Positions 46,048-58,905 are shown, counted from the first letter of the stretch. The stretch is 64,000 bases of DNA from Berberis thunbergii (GCA_003290165.1 QNQO01000605.1:124001-188000); one strand, 5' to 3'. The notes: a model not told the origin generated them from the sequence alone. Program-made: numbers and translations.

Positions 46048-48185
46048 CTAGGTGAAAAGCTCCGGGTATTTCTTTCTCATCTGATCCTCCAGCTCCCAAG
46101 TCATGTCACCCTCTCGGTGACTCCACTGGACTTTCACCAACTTCACCATTTTTTATCAAAGTTGTTTCACATCATCATCAATAATGGCTACTGGCCTCAC
46201 TGGATAAGTTAACTCATCAGAAATCTCCAACTCGGCGGGCTACTCAATCTAAGACGAGTCTGCAAAACACTTTGCAACATGGATACGTGAAACTCGTTGT
46301 GAGACCGGACATACTCTGTGGCAAAGCTAATCTATAGGCCACTAACCCAATCCTCTCATTAATCTCAAAGGGTCATATATATATCGGTGCAAGCTTCCCT
46401 CAACCTCTGAACCTAACAACTTTGCGCATCGGGGCAACTTTTAGTAAGACTATGTCACCAACTATAAACTCATACTCCTAACGCCTCCTATTAGCGTAAC
46501 TCTTTTGTCTGCTATGGGCTGTCAACAAACGCGCTCTAATCAGCTCAATCTTCTCTGTAGTTTCTCTGATCACATCTGGCCCCATCACAGCTCTCCAATC
46601 TTTGCCCAACATCATGGGAGCTACACGGTTGTCCGTAGAGTGCCTCAAACAGTGTCATGCCAATACTTACGTAGTAGCTATTGTTATACGCAAACTAGCA
46701 CAATGGTAGGTGATCTTCCCAACTGCTTCCAAAATCTAAAATGCATGCTCTAAAAATGTCTTCCACTACCTGATTCACTCTCTCAGATTGACCATCTGTC
46801 TGTGGATGACATGTTGTACTCATGTCCAATCTATTACCTATAGCCTACTGAAAGCTCTTCCAGAAGTGGGTTGTATTAAGAGAGTCTCGGTCGAAGGTGA
46901 CCCGTGAAGGAGTATTATCTCCCAAATGAACAACACCGCTAGATTGTCTGTTGTCTGATATGTACTAACAGGAATGAAATGTGCACACTTTGTCAACCTA
47001 TCAACAATGACCATATCGACTCATGACCTTTCCTGGATCGTGGAAGTCCATCGATGAAACCCATAGTGATATACTCCCACTTCCACATCGGGATCTCCAA
47101 TGGCTATAATAACCCAGATGGTATCTGATGCACGGCTTCACCTGCAGAGGAGTCGCACACCATTTCACAAAATCTCCAATGTCTTTTTTCATGCCACACC
47201 ACCAGAAAAAATGTCTCAAATCTGGATACATCTTCGTTCCACCGGGGAGAATGGTGGAACGAGATCTATGAGATTCATATAAGATATCTCTTCACAACTC
47301 CTCATCAGATGGAACACAAAGCCACCCACGGAACCTTAACCCTCCATCTGAACCAATTGACCAATCGGTAGGGCACTCATCTAGTGTGTCCACTACCAAA
47401 TTTGCTATCTGCCCAAAAATCACTAGATCAGATATCTGTTCCTCCACCACCCTACTAATAAACGCAATATAAACTGCTAAACCCGCTATCATGTTGCCTT
47501 CTATACTGGAAGTAGGCTGAATTGCAAATGAAGCTAATGACTCAAGTGTTCGGTACTCCGGAATCATCATGGTTGTCATTACTGTATGTTGTCTACTCAG
47601 GGCATTGGTAACCACATTGGCTCTACCAGCCTGATACTGTAACCCATCGTTGTTGCCTCTTATTCAACTCCCTCTAAGTGAATAGGTACTTCAAACTCTT
47701 GTGATCCGTGAACAACTCGAACGTCTCACCATACAGATAATGTTTCTAGATCTTCAAAGCGACGATTACGGCTATCAACTCTAAATCATGCGTCAGATAT
47801 CTCCTCACATGGGGTTTCAACTGTCAAGACGCATATGCTACAACCCTCTTGTCCTGTATCAACACACCACCCAATCCTATACCGCAAGCATTGGTAAATA
47901 CCACCAATCGGCTACTAGGTGTTGGAATATTCAACATTAGTGCTAAAGTCAACCAAAGCTTCAAAGTTTCAGAAGCTTCTTCGCACTTCTCTGACCACAC
48001 AAAATGAACATTCTTCCTTGTTAACTGGGTGAGTGGTGCCACAATCAGTGAAACTTTCTCGATGAACCGCTTGTAATAACCAACCAAACCTAGAAAACTA
48101 CGAATCTTTAGCACATGGTCGTTTCCAAGACTTCACTGCTTCGACTTTATCTGGATCCATTACACAATCTCTACTAGAAATGTCT
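46048..48185 (-). pseudogene. Ty3/gypsy (chromovirus-type) pol remnant, RT end to chromodomain
   Basis: Read on the minus strand. The RT/RNase H junction, with DPDKVEAVKSW and IRSFLGLVGYYKRFIEKVS, lies at 48,170-48,020. RNase H follows with GIGLGGVLIQDKRVVAYAS and, in other frames, HYLYGETFELFTDHKSLKYL. Then come an ADALSR-like site near 47,610 and an integrase zinc-binding region MYPDLRHFFWWCGMKKDI (47,231). The C-terminus WSHREGDMTWELEDQMRKKY ends with TAG at 46,048-46,050, a chromodomain-like end. Many stops and frame slips make it dead. The N-terminal RT, protease and gag are not adjacent, because a LINE begins at about 48,187. Confidence 0.85.
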
Positions 48186-48186
48186 T

Positions 48187-51100
48187 TTAATTAAACCTCT
48201 GATATGCAGGGGCACTTATGGAATGCCAGACCTTTATTACTTGATCCAAAAAAGATTTTACACCAATCGGGGTACATGATGACTTTACCCAAAAATTAAA
48301 AGACAAATTCTGAGTCCTAAAACTAAAATCTAAAATCAAGGCTTAATGCCTAAAACCAAATCTAAAGGCCTAAGACCAAAATTAAAATTAACGACCTTAA
48401 AAAAGGCCTTTCACAAAAAAAAAACATTACAGTAGCAAGGAAATTAGGTCATTCACTAAAGAGAATCACCTATAAAGCTGCCAATAACATAACATCCACA
48501 ACAACTACATAGTGACCATCGCCGCAACACATCAGCCACACCGCAACATATCAGCAACATCACCATGCCAACGCAAAACAGCAGCAGCACAACAACCACC
48601 ACAGCATTTCAAAGCATCGACACAGCATCAACAAAAACAACAACAACACAACACAGCACAGCACCAACCAACAGCAGCACACACAACAACGACTATCAAA
48701 TAGAGTATGATACTCTGTTTTGAAGTCAAATTGTTGTGCCAAATCAGTAGCTAGGTCTCTTTTGTATTCAGCAGCTGATTTCCTAACCTTACCACCTCAA
48801 ATTTAGCAACAACCTAGGTATAATCCAGTTGCCAGCGATACAACACAAAGTCAGAGCAACAACAACACCCATAGTTGCATGATACGTCGTGATCCCCTGG
48901 TCCAAAATGAATTCCAAAACCAATTCATTTGTACTTAGCAATAGCAGCATCCCAAAACAACCTGATCTGAATCACCGCAATACCGAACCCTGCAAATTGG
49001 CCATTACCCATTACGAATATACGCAGTAAGACATCTGTCCAACTCGACCAAACCCTCAAGGGTCTTGTTCTCAAAATACTCTTGTTAATCCTTCCCTTTG
49101 AGCCCATTCTGCTAATGCGTCCGCTGCCGCATTTGCTTCCCTATAAATATGCTCACAATGCACGTCCATTTGATTCGCCAAGCTCTTAATATTTCTCCAA
49201 ATATTCTCCAAGTACCAAGGAATCTTATAGACCTCCTGAAACCAGCCATGTACTATGTCTGAATCCGTTTGAAAAATAACCTTTTGATACCCCATTCTAA
49301 AGCATAAACGCAATCCTTTTAATAGCGCAAGCGCCTCAGCTCTATTATTCGTGCCTTCATTAAATACCAACTATTGAGCAGCCATACATACTCTGCTTGC
49401 TTCTCTAATAATCACCCCACCTGTCACCTCGTTCTTCCTTGATGACCCATCCACGTTAAGAGAAATGAAGTTGGGACAAAGAAAAAGCCAGTAAACAATT
49501 TGAATCTTTTTTCTTACCACCGGGATAACTGGAAGCCCCAGTCTCTCTAAAGGAACTTTATTAGCGCTACTATGCTTCGGATTAGCAAAGGAATTACCCA
49601 TTCTTAAAAATCGCCTTATATTCAAAATCCCCAATATACGATTCGGATGACTATTTTCATAAACACACTTGCATCTTTGTTTCCAAATTTCCCAAATTAT
49701 AAACAAATGAGTAACAAAAAATAACATACCTACTTGAGTAGAAGTATTAGCTCTACAAAACCAAACCGACACACCGTACTGATCTCTACAGGTCTTATGA
49801 TATGAATATCAAAAATACCCTCAAAGTGTCTACAAATATCTGTGGCGAGCTTGCCTTCTAAAAAAATGCTTCAAGGATTCAGTCTAAGGAAGCACACAAC
49901 ACCAGCATTTCGAAGCCAAACTAAAATCACACTTATAAAGTTCCCCGTCCACAGGAACACCCCTTTTCAAATGTTTCTACAAAAACATTGAAATTCTGGA
50001 TGGTAACGCAGATTGCCATATTTTCTTGTGAAGAACACTCCCTATGGCTTTTTTTTCTGAGCAACTCCTAGGCCGAACAGGTGCTAAATAAATCATCTGA
50101 CTCTGGAAGCAAAACACAAGAGTCATCACAAAGATTAGTTCCTTGAATTCTATCCTCAAACAACCTGCTAGCCAATCCTCTAAATTCAGGGTTTACAACT
50201 TCAAATCCTTCATTTTCCACCTCCCTAACTATGGGCCATTTTCCTTGAGAGCCTAATTCTCCTGTCTTTCTAAACACTGCCACTAAGTTCCAATTTTCTA
50301 CAAAGAAACTTGAATTTCCTTTCCCAATTCGCTAGACAATGTTACTTGAAGTGAAAGATTTACACCTCATGACCTCCTTCATAAAAGGAGACGCTCCACT
50401 TTTTCTACTTAACTGCTCAATAGAATGCCTGATTTCTAATATTTTCTCCTCATAAAATTAGCCAATAACAAGTTCAAATTAAGTAAGCTCCACAAAGCCT
50501 TAACCCAAAAGGCCTTAAGAACCACCTCCAAATTGCTAACCCCCAACCCTCCTTCCTCCATAGGGAAACAGATCTTATTCCAAGAAACCCATTTTTTCTT
50601 GAGCCTTCCTTCGTAATCTTCCTAGAAAAAATCCGCTAACAAGCTCTGAATCCTTGACAAAACTTTCTGAGGCACACACATAGCACTTAGAGTATAAACC
50701 GGGATAGAACTCAACACATGCTTGATCAACATCAGTCTCCCTCCCAAAGATAGGAGTTTCGCCTTCCAACACAATATGCATCTATGTATTTTATTAACCA
50801 GCTCTTCAATGAAAATTATTTTACTCCTCCCTTGAAAAATTTGAACACCTAAATATTTCATAGGGGAACCCTTGTATTGAAAACATGTATAAGTCTTTAG
50901 TGCTACAACTCATTCTACTTTAGCCTTTTCTTCTAACATAAAAGAACTCTTCTCTACATTGATTCTTTGCCCTGAAGCCTTACTGTATTTCTCCAAAAAT
51001 TTAATGCAGCCTGAAATTGATGATTTTCTACCATTGAGAAATATAAGTGTGTCATCTGCATACAGAAGATGTGAGTTAGGCAAGCATGCTCTTGTCGTAA

Positions 51101-52575
51101 AATAAAAACCATTTCCCTTATTAAATGCAACCTTGAGGCCCCTATTTAAAACCACAGAAGCAATAACAAAAAGTAAAGGAGAAAGAGGATCCCCTTGTCT
51201 CAAACCTCTGGAAGATCTGAAATAACCATTGTAAACCCCTTGCAGCAACACCGAAAATCCACAATTAGATATGCAGTTAGAAATAAGTGGCAAACTCTAT
51301 TATTAAATCCAAACCTTCTAAGAACCTGTAGTAGAAAAGACCATTCAAGGCAGTCATAAGCTTTCTCCATATCAATTTTTAACACCACGTTACCACAAAA
51401 ATCCTTTTTATGAATATCTCGAACCATCTCATGATCCAGACCAATATTTTCCACAATGGATCTTCCTCTAACAAAAGCCCCCTGTTCTTGGACCACCATT
51501 TCTGGTAATAAAATTGCTAATCAATTGCAAAGAATTTTACTGAAGATTTTCTAAATCACATTGCAAAGACTAATAGGGCGAAAGTCTAAAAAAAACATGG
51601 GTCATCCACTTTGGGGATCAAAGTTATCAAGTGTGCTGATAACGCTGCTGGGATGGCCTCGCCACCAAAAAATTGAAGCGCTGCATCCCATATATCAAAA
51701 CCCACCACCTCCCAGCATGACTAAAAGATACCAGCATTGAATCCGTCTAGGCCCGGTAAACTATTTTTTGGGATATCAAAAGTTGCTTGCTTCACTTCCT
51801 CCATGGATGAGCGCTTAGTCAAATCATCACAACTTGACCTAGAGATGATTGTAAGAATGCAACCAATCAAATCTGCATCGACCACTGTATCTTTTTGGGA
51901 CATTAGCATCTTATGAAAAAATTCATTGGCTTCACGGATGATTTCCTTCATGTCCGAACTTTCTCTTCCACAAGGAAGTTTAATATGAGATATAGCCCTT
52001 CTTTTTTATTTTGATTTAACAAAAGCAAAAAAAATATTTAGTGCAAGCATCTTCTTCTTTAAATTCTTTTTCTCCCGATTTTTTCCAATATAGTTCATCC
52101 TGCTTAAGTGTTAATCTATACTCCGCATGACATCTACTAAGGTTATGATAGGCGTTCACATCTCAGTTTCCATCAACATTGAGGCCATTATTTCCAATCT
52201 TCTCCCAACCCGCTAGTAGAATAGTTTCCCATTGTTCCATCTCATCTTCCAACGCTTTAATTCTGCTCAAGACATTTCCAAACACATTTTTGTTCCATTG
52301 TATAAGGGCACGTCTTAAATATTTAAGCTTAACATCCACCCTGTCCAGGGCCTTCGTTTCACCTACCTCTGTAGCCCATATAGATTTAACTACTTCCTGA
52401 AAAGTAGGATGAGTCACCCACATATTCGGAAAACAAAAAGGAGAAAAGCTTGTTCTTACCTGAGTTGGCATGGAAGCCAAAATAGGGGAATGATCAGAAA
52501 ACGTACAAAGTAAATGTTCCACCTTATCCAATCTGGCCCAGATATAGTCTTTTCCAATCTGGGCGCTAATGTTGT
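48187..52575 (-). mobile_element. LINE (L1-type, with RNase H), 5'-truncated and decayed
   Basis: On the minus strand from high to low coordinates: the end of the endonuclease with IWARLDKVEHLL and FSDHSPILA (about 52,540-52,470); reverse transcriptase with LRQGDPLSPLLF and the catalytic YADD (51,051-51,062); KYLGVQIFQG and GGRLMLIKHVLSSIPVYTLS; a zinc-knuckle (zf-RVT) region at 50,280-49,400; an RNase H domain with [11 protein letters not shown] and [13 protein letters not shown] (49,370-49,071). A 3' UTR with GTT-rich repeats ends near 48,187 in TTTAATTAAAAG. Several stops and slips separate the frames. The 5' part is cut by CACTA element D at 52,576. The short CAG/CAA-rich open frame at 48,512-48,703 is the UTR read backwards. 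Confidence 0.88.
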
Positions 52576-52599
52576 CACTACAAAAAAAAGGCCTTTAGG

Positions 52600-53310
52600 G
52601 ACGTAGTCACAATTGTCGCTATAGACAACATTTCGTCGCCATAAATACGGGGCGACAAAATATTCGTCGCCCAAAGGTTGTCACCACAGCTCTGTCTCGC
52701 AAGCCTTGGCGCGACGAAAAATAATCTTCGTCGCTACAAATGCCTTTTTGCGCGACGACACCACAGCTCCGTCTCGCAAGTCTTTGCGCGACGAAAATAC
52801 GCTTCGTCGCTACAAAAGCCTATTTGCGCGACAACACCACAGCTTTGTCTCGCAAGGCTTTGCACGACGCAACTAAATCTTCGTCGCTACAAAATCATTT
52901 TTGCGCGACGACATATTTCGCAAATCTTTGCGCGACGAAAATAAATCTTCGTCACTATAAAATCCTTTTGCGCGACGACACCAAAGATCGTTGCATAACG
53001 GTGCGTCGCGTGATACTGTTTTGCGCGACGCTAATTTCGTCGGAAGAAATAGAATTGTTCTTCGTGCAAAATATACTTACGCGACGATCCCTTTCATCGC
53101 ATTAAATGCTGTCGGCATAACTCAATCGTAACGATCCCTTTCGTCGCGTTAGACTTTGTCGGCTTAACTCAATGGTGATGAACCTTTCATCGCACAAGAT
53201 ATTCTTTATGCGACAACAATATTCATCACTCTAATGTTGTCACACAGGTTACGTCGATCCAAACACGCTTGATCTATTCTTATGCGACGAAAATTTTTGT
53301 CGCTTAAAGT
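52600..53310. repeat. Subterminal repeats of CACTA element D
   Basis: Dyads such as GCGACGAAAATAAATCTTCG-type units (GCGACGAA ... TTCGTCGC) repeat about fifteen times, with linked CACCACAGCTCTGTCTCGCA-like segments every 60 bp in 52,680-52,990. They get more diverged toward 53,300. CACTA-type terminal binding-site array. Confidence 0.85.
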
Positions 53311-53648
53311 TCTGTTTAATAATTTTGAAATCTTTTAATTCAAATATTTATTTTAATTAAATTTGAAATATTTATTAATTGAATCGTCTCACGCATAAAA
53401 AGGTTTGGCTAATTTATTTAAATACTATTAACTTTAAAAATTAATAATGTAAAATCATAATGTATCCATTACAAATTAAAAAATTTAAACCGTACTGTAT
53501 AGTTACAAATTAAAAAAACACATCAGTACATTTTTTAGGGATGTGGTGGCTGATGATGGTTTGTCGACAGTAGCGGGAGGCTCGACAAATTAATCCCTGA
53601 CTGCTGGAGAGCCCCTAATAACATACTCCATCTAGTTTCCTCTTGTGC

Positions 53649-55441
53649 TTATCGTTCCCCCTCCCGGGCCTCTCGAGCCTCCCTCTCCGCCTCTCGCGTT
53701 TTGGCAGCATTTAACTCATTCTGTAATTCCTCCACTTTCGACTGTAATGATGAAACGATTCCGACTGAGCATTGCGAAGCTGAAGATGAGGTGTTGACCT
53801 CACGAACTTTGGCTTTTCCCATCCCCCGAACAATCTTTTCGGGTCTTGGACCTAGCGATTCCAATGTCTCCGTCAAAATATGTAATCCTGCATCAGGATT
53901 GTCCATTGTGAGTTGTTCAAACGAAGTTCCCGGAGGATGCTGCGAGGCCACTTGCTCCATGTAGGCATCCCGCATCTCCACCATCGTTTCCTTGATTAAA
54001 AAATTATTAAAAATTAATAACTTTTAAAACAACAGAAGTGACAACATGCAAAAAATGCAAAGAATAAAACATACATGCAACTTCACGGCCACCTCATTGC
54101 CAGATAGTGCATAAACATCCTTGAACATGTCGATTTCTGGGAATTTTGAACCTTCCTAAAAAACATTGTTAAAATAATAAACCAATTAATATAAACATTT
54201 AATTGAATGTATTGACTAAAAGTAAAATAATGAAATGAAACATGAGTTCACTTACTAGACGTCGTTCCTCCACCCTGTAAGAGAAGGGCAATGAACCAGA
54301 ATGATGTAAAAAAAAATTTTGTCGTCGGTTCGCCTTAGATCTTTTCTGTATAATTATTCAAAATATATATTAAACATATGCATTATTACATATATAAAAA
54401 TAAATATGTTTTGCCTAATTAAATAAAACGTTAATACTTACCAGAAATGTGGGAGTTTGAAAATGATCGCACAACCACACCCACTCATCAAGCCTATGCT
54501 CCAATTCGATTGGGGGTTGTGCCTTAGCACTATCCACATCAGAAAATGTTTGGAAGTATCGATGGAAATCAAGCTTCTAATTCCTATATCGATCCACGCA
54601 CGTACCGATGATATATTCATGAATGTTTGGATCATTCATGTCAAACTCAAAGTTAACCTGAAATTTTAAATAATATTTATTAGAGAATATTAAGGCCCAA
54701 AAAGATAAGTTTTACCAAATCATGTAAAAATACAAGCATAAACATGCAAAACCTTCAAAACTTTCTGCATTATAAAGATTTTAATTATTAAAGGTTGAAA
54801 TGAATGGCTAAAACTAACTGTGAGCGCGTCCAACACCTCAGCCTGCGTCTCAGGATTGACCTCACTCCAAGATGAGGATGTCATCAGGCAATGGTTGCGA
54901 ATGATTGCACCGATGTCATGCACCAACAAGCTATTAATCTTCGCCGATTGCGAGCGACGATGACTAGGATCCCACACTACGGGAATGCGCGTGTTAGTGG
55001 TTCGTGTGATCCTTTGGGATTTTAGTTGTGTACAGGGCCCCCTCGTTTCTTTGTTGTTGTAAAAAAAAAAAAAATTCAATTTGCCGAATATGATGAGGAA
55101 AACTCAAGTTTATTACCTATAGGGAGCTCTCCATCTCCTTGGGGGGAAGGGTCTACATCCCCGGGCATGGTTACAGTCTCGAGTGCAATCTCAAGAGACG
55201 TTGATTGATGGTTTGTTCGTCTGACGCTTCGTTGAGTGAGAACTTGAGGAACTAATCCAGACGATGAAGATTGATCAACTATCAGAACATTTGATCCATG
55301 TGCCGGTGGAGTATTGATAGAAGCAGCCCTTGTAACGGAAGCATTAATGGTGGAATGAGCTACATTGGGCGGAGGAGCGACGACCAAACTACTATCAGCA
55401 ACAATTACGGATCTACGTTTTCTTGTTATCAAATAAGCCAT
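53649..55441 (-). CDS. Plant transposase_24 gene of element D
   Basis: On the minus strand from the ATG at 55,441 (MAYLITRKRRSVIVADSS). A block at 55,010-54,830 reads IPVVWDPSHRRSQSAKINSL and RNHCLMTSSSWSEVNPE. Another at 54,660-54,440 has FEFDMNDPNIHEYI and LDEWVWLCDHFQTPTF. Short exons follow near 54,350 and 54,150 (EIDMFKDVYALSGNEVAVKL), then 53,984-53,652 with VEMRDAYMEQVASQHPPGTS and a coiled coil of KVEELQNELNAAKTREAERE, stop TAA at 53,649-53,651. This domain order is typical of the family: DNA-binding core, WLCDHF block, MxxxYxxQ block, coiled coil. A TAG-type break near 54,578 means the model may need another splice or be a pseudogene. Confidence 0.75.
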
Positions 55442-57017
55442 CTGAACCAAAATAATAAAAACACAACACAACAATTACAAAGTAACATGAAAACAAAATA
55501 AATAGATGCAATCAGTGGAAGATCGTATAAAACAATACATTTCCCATCTTAGAATTATTGGGTTTGTAGATTGACCTATTTCCCATTAAATGGTTCAAAA
55601 CCAAAACAAATATAAATTGTGAAACGTCACATACAAAGTAAAGCTCCTACCTGATAAAAGTGTGGTGGAAATTGAAAGAAATTATAATAGAATTAGAAAA
55701 TTATATGGTGTTGTCAATTTGGAAATTTATTATGTGAAAATGAAACCATATTTGATTCTCGACAAATCTTCATAAGCATCAAACTAACTAACTACATTGC
55801 AATTAATCATTTTTGTGAACTCGAATGAGGAAGAAAATCAGTAAGAATGCAAAAGATGAGTAGAAGGTAAAAATCAAAACACCACAAGAGCACTCAACTT
55901 TGAACCAGTTCTCACCAATTTTCGCAAAAAAAAATCAAAAATCAAACTTTTCACAACCTCCCTACCAAAACTCCCAAAAAACTTCACTTTCCAATCAAAC
56001 AAACAAAAGGGGTTCTAAAACTCAACGATCTAGTTCAAAACAAGTCGACAACACTCAAAATTTGTTAAAAACTTCAATAAAAAACTCGAAGATCGACTTA
56101 CGAAATCAAACGGGTTTGTTCAAAACTATCTAGAATATTCTTCCGCCTTTTAGTCTCTGTTCTTACCCCACTTTCATTTGCATTCAACAATTATAAAATG
56201 GGAAAAAATCTCTTCCCAACTTGCTCTTATTTAGATCCTTTGAATCAAATTTAGTTCTGCCCAAAAGTGTTCAAAATAGAAAAGGGGAAAACTAACAAAA
56301 AGAAAAGAAACAAAAGTGTTGTGAGGACCTGGTTATCATCAAATATAATAAACGATAACCATATTGACTCACACATTGGCTGCTTAAACAAAGCGATGCT
56401 TACAATGTTGATATCAAGCTCTGTAAAATGTAAAATGTTCCAAGTAAATGTAAAATGTAAAATGTTCCAAGAAATTGATCCAGATAAGAAGAGCATCAGA
56501 AATTCCAACAAACAAAACGAGAGCATCACTGAAATCAAGCTCTGTAAATGTAAAATGTGTTACAGATATTGGTGGTGCTAACGTGCTGAAGAAGTTCTTG
56601 CTACAAATCTGAGCAAAAATAATAAACTAGTAATTTGTAATGCACATGTTCTCTTGTTATTGGATAAGTGAAAATCATATACTAGAGCAGAACTTCATGT
56701 CAAAATGCTGCACCACATTTTTTTTAACAGATTGACCCAAGCTTTACCAACAGATGATGAGAAGGTTCTTCCCTAATGCATAAACGATGATTAAGCAGAT
56801 TCAACATATCTTTTTATTTTCAACAAAAAGGAAAGGTTGATTCATAAAAAATAAAAAATAAAAAGGAAAAAAAAAAGAGAGCAAGGGGCGAACAAAAAAA
56901 AGATCTTGACTCTTCTTCGGATTTGATCCACCAAAGATTTTAAACTCAAACACTCGTTTATTTCTCTCCATAACACCCATAAAATTGCAATTAAATGTGA
57001 TATCTTGGCTTAAATCT
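55442..57017. other. AT-rich interior, no gene
   Basis: No coding region supported. A small repeat of AAATGTAAAATGTTCCAAG occurs at 56,425-56,475. Confidence 0.55.
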
Positions 57018-57298
57018 TACAAGCTTAAATCTTTGGAAAGGTTTGCATAAATTGTTATGAAAATCTGATGATCTATTGTGTGTTTCTGATGATCTATTGT
57101 GTGTTTCTGCAGGTGATCCTATTTTAGTTCTAGAAAATCTGACAAGGACTGATAAGAGGATATCCAAAGACTTGCAGTTGCAGTAATTCAGAATCAGAAG
57201 AAACACAGAAATACAATGGATTGTATTAGCAATGTTGTAATAGGAACAAGTTGAGAGGAAAGTTACAATAGGCTATTCGAGTGGCCTTACACTCCCAA
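57018..57298 (-). repeat. LTR-like repeat copy 1, left half
   Basis: Matches 63,398-63,680 over its whole length, starting TACAAGCTTAAATCTTTGG. It is split from its other half (63,113-63,283) by element A. Read on the minus strand the repeat has a TATAAATA box (in the right half), suggesting an LTR in reverse orientation. ATGATCTATTGTGTGTTTCT is doubled near 57,070. Confidence 0.8.
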
Positions 57299-57606
57299 CA
57301 CTACACCAAAAACCCCCATTAGCAACGGTTCTATACCGTGGGCGTAAGCCATTGCCACGGCTAAGAGCCATGGACTACAGGGGCGTCGCGAAATCCTTTG
57401 TAACGGCTATAAACCGTTGCTAAAATTGTAGCAACGGTTTTATATTCAGGACGGTTGATGCTTTAGCCACGGTTCTAAACCGTGGCTAAAAGTTTAGCAA
57501 CGGTTTTAAGCCGTGGCAAGTTTAGCAACGGTTTAAAACCGTGGCCAGACTTGCCACGGCTTAAAACCGTTGCTAAACCTTTAGCCACGGTTTTAAGCCG
57601 TGAATA
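57299..57606. repeat. Left terminus and subterminal repeats of element A
   Basis: CACTACACCAAAAACCCCC, then about ten GCAACGGTTTTAAGCCGTGG-like dyads. The box AGGGGCGTCGC at 57,379-57,389 is at bases 81-91, the same place as in elements 1 and 2. A T-rich tract follows at 57,609-57,641. Confidence 0.93.
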
Positions 57607-57823
57607 GTAATTTTTTATTTTATTTTTTTTTTTTTTTTTTTTGCTATCAAATGACTTTGAATCATTGAGTCAAAATCTATCAAATAATGGAGGCAAAGTA
57701 ATGTAATTAATGGAGGCAAAGTAATGTAATTAATAAGAAAATGTATTACATTGAGTCAAATAATATCTCAAATACAATGACACACACAAACTTAAATATC
57801 TCAAATACAAAGAAAGTGGAACA

Positions 57824-57899
57824 ATGTTGCTGCTGCTACGAGAGACGCAATGCTACTGCTGCTACGAGAGACGCAATGTTGCTGCTACGAGAGACGTAG
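57824..57899. repeat. Minisatellite, CTGCTACGAGAGACG unit
   Basis: Three tandem copies of a unit like GCTGCTGCTACGAGAGACGC within element A. Not obviously coding. Confidence 0.85.
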
Positions 57900-58028
57900 G
57901 TGTAACTCTGTTATTTCAGTGAACATCATGTATATTTTGTTTCATTGAATTGATATTTCACAAAGCCAAAAATAAATAAAATAGGTAACAGTCTAAGCCT
58001 CATGGTTCAGACATGCCACGAGGATAAA

Positions 58029-58139
58029 TTATGATCGTGACAATCTTATAGTCTCCGCCACTACCTCTAAAGGGCTCAGATCTGCACCGCGGCTGAATGT
58101 CATTTCTATCCGAAACCTTTTTGGGTCTTCTATAGCAAC
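58029..58139 (-). pseudogene. Captured exon, conserved-looking, unidentified
   Basis: On the minus strand after CTGCAG, it reads [20 protein letters not shown], then [16 protein letters not shown] and a stop. The composition and clean acceptor point to a real plant exon, and the phrase [13 protein letters not shown] looks conserved, but I cannot name the protein with confidence. Confidence 0.5.
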
Positions 58140-58371
58140 CTGCAGAAACAAATGCACTGCCAAGGTTAATTCCTACAGCAGTGATGTTAATTTTCATTCT
58201 TCATATCAAAAGGAACGATGGTTTCATGTCTTCATGACAAAATTAATTACTACACACAAGCAAATGATATATGGAAACAGATGAATAGGAAAGATTTCCG
58301 TTCATGTCAATACTTTTTTTAATCATTTAAACTCAAATTCAAGTCAGGGAGAGCATTGAAGCATAATATAC

Positions 58372-58484
58372 CTCGTATGGAGATTTCCTGGTACTAATTG
58401 CATCATTTTCATTAAAGATGGGAATGACCCTCAAATGTAACAACAAATTCAATGTTTCAGAAAGCTGCAATCTAGCCCCAGTAA
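58372..58484 (-). pseudogene. Captured exon of delta-1-pyrroline-5-carboxylate synthase (P5CS), glutamate kinase part
   Basis: On the minus strand between TTTTTCAG and GAG/GTATAT, it reads [20 protein letters not shown] then [17 protein letters not shown]. The [17 protein letters not shown] stretch is the glutamate-5-kinase domain of plant P5CS, the first enzyme of proline synthesis from glutamate. The frame is open across all 113 bp and both splice borders are kept. A single exon only. Confidence 0.88.
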
Positions 58485-58750
58485 CTGAAAAATTGATGCT
58501 TACTTTTCATTTTTTTTGAATGTTTACATCTAAACTACAATGTGTATGCATCTAGTAATGCAGATTTTTTACTTTTAAGGTATAATCAGTGAGGATGCTG
58601 GACTTTTGTCCAAAAAGGTTACAACATTAATTCAAGGGTCTGACTAACGAAAACATTAAACTAGTCTTTCAAGGTTTAATAAAATAGGATAGCTAGGAAT
58701 TTAGTTAGAGAAGAGTATGAAGAAGAAAGAACAGTTTCGAAAAAATTTAC

Positions 58751-58905
58751 CTAGAGCAGCCATTTGCTGCTTCTTTCCAGACCCGGGGGTCTGCCCCTGG
58801 CTTTCTTAGATGGGGACTGAGCACCTGAATTGGTAGAGAACCCACTGGACTGGACAACAGGAGTTGCCGGTGCTGGCGCTGGTGTTAAAGCAACCACATA
58901 ACCAA
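58751..58905 (-). pseudogene. Captured exon of an AHL AT-hook DNA-binding protein
   Basis: On the minus strand it reads ALTPAPAPATPVVQSSGFST, then SKKARGRPPG. A missing G shifts the frame from the expected SGKKQQMAALG to an overlapping one, and a GTAAAT donor follows. KKxRGRPPGSGKKQQ is the AT-hook of plant AHL nuclear proteins, which bind AT-rich DNA via the minor groove; their PPC domain would be in later exons that are absent. The frame is lost in the middle of the AT-hook. Confidence 0.82.

Noticed and set aside
48512..48703. Q/T/H-rich 63-codon frame
   Set aside because: It is the GTT-rich 3' UTR of the reverse-strand LINE read backwards.
55026..55080. TTGTTGTTGTAAAAAAA as a right end of element D
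   Set aside because: It lacks GTAGTG and lies inside an intron of the transposase_24 gene, with no subterminal repeats nearby.
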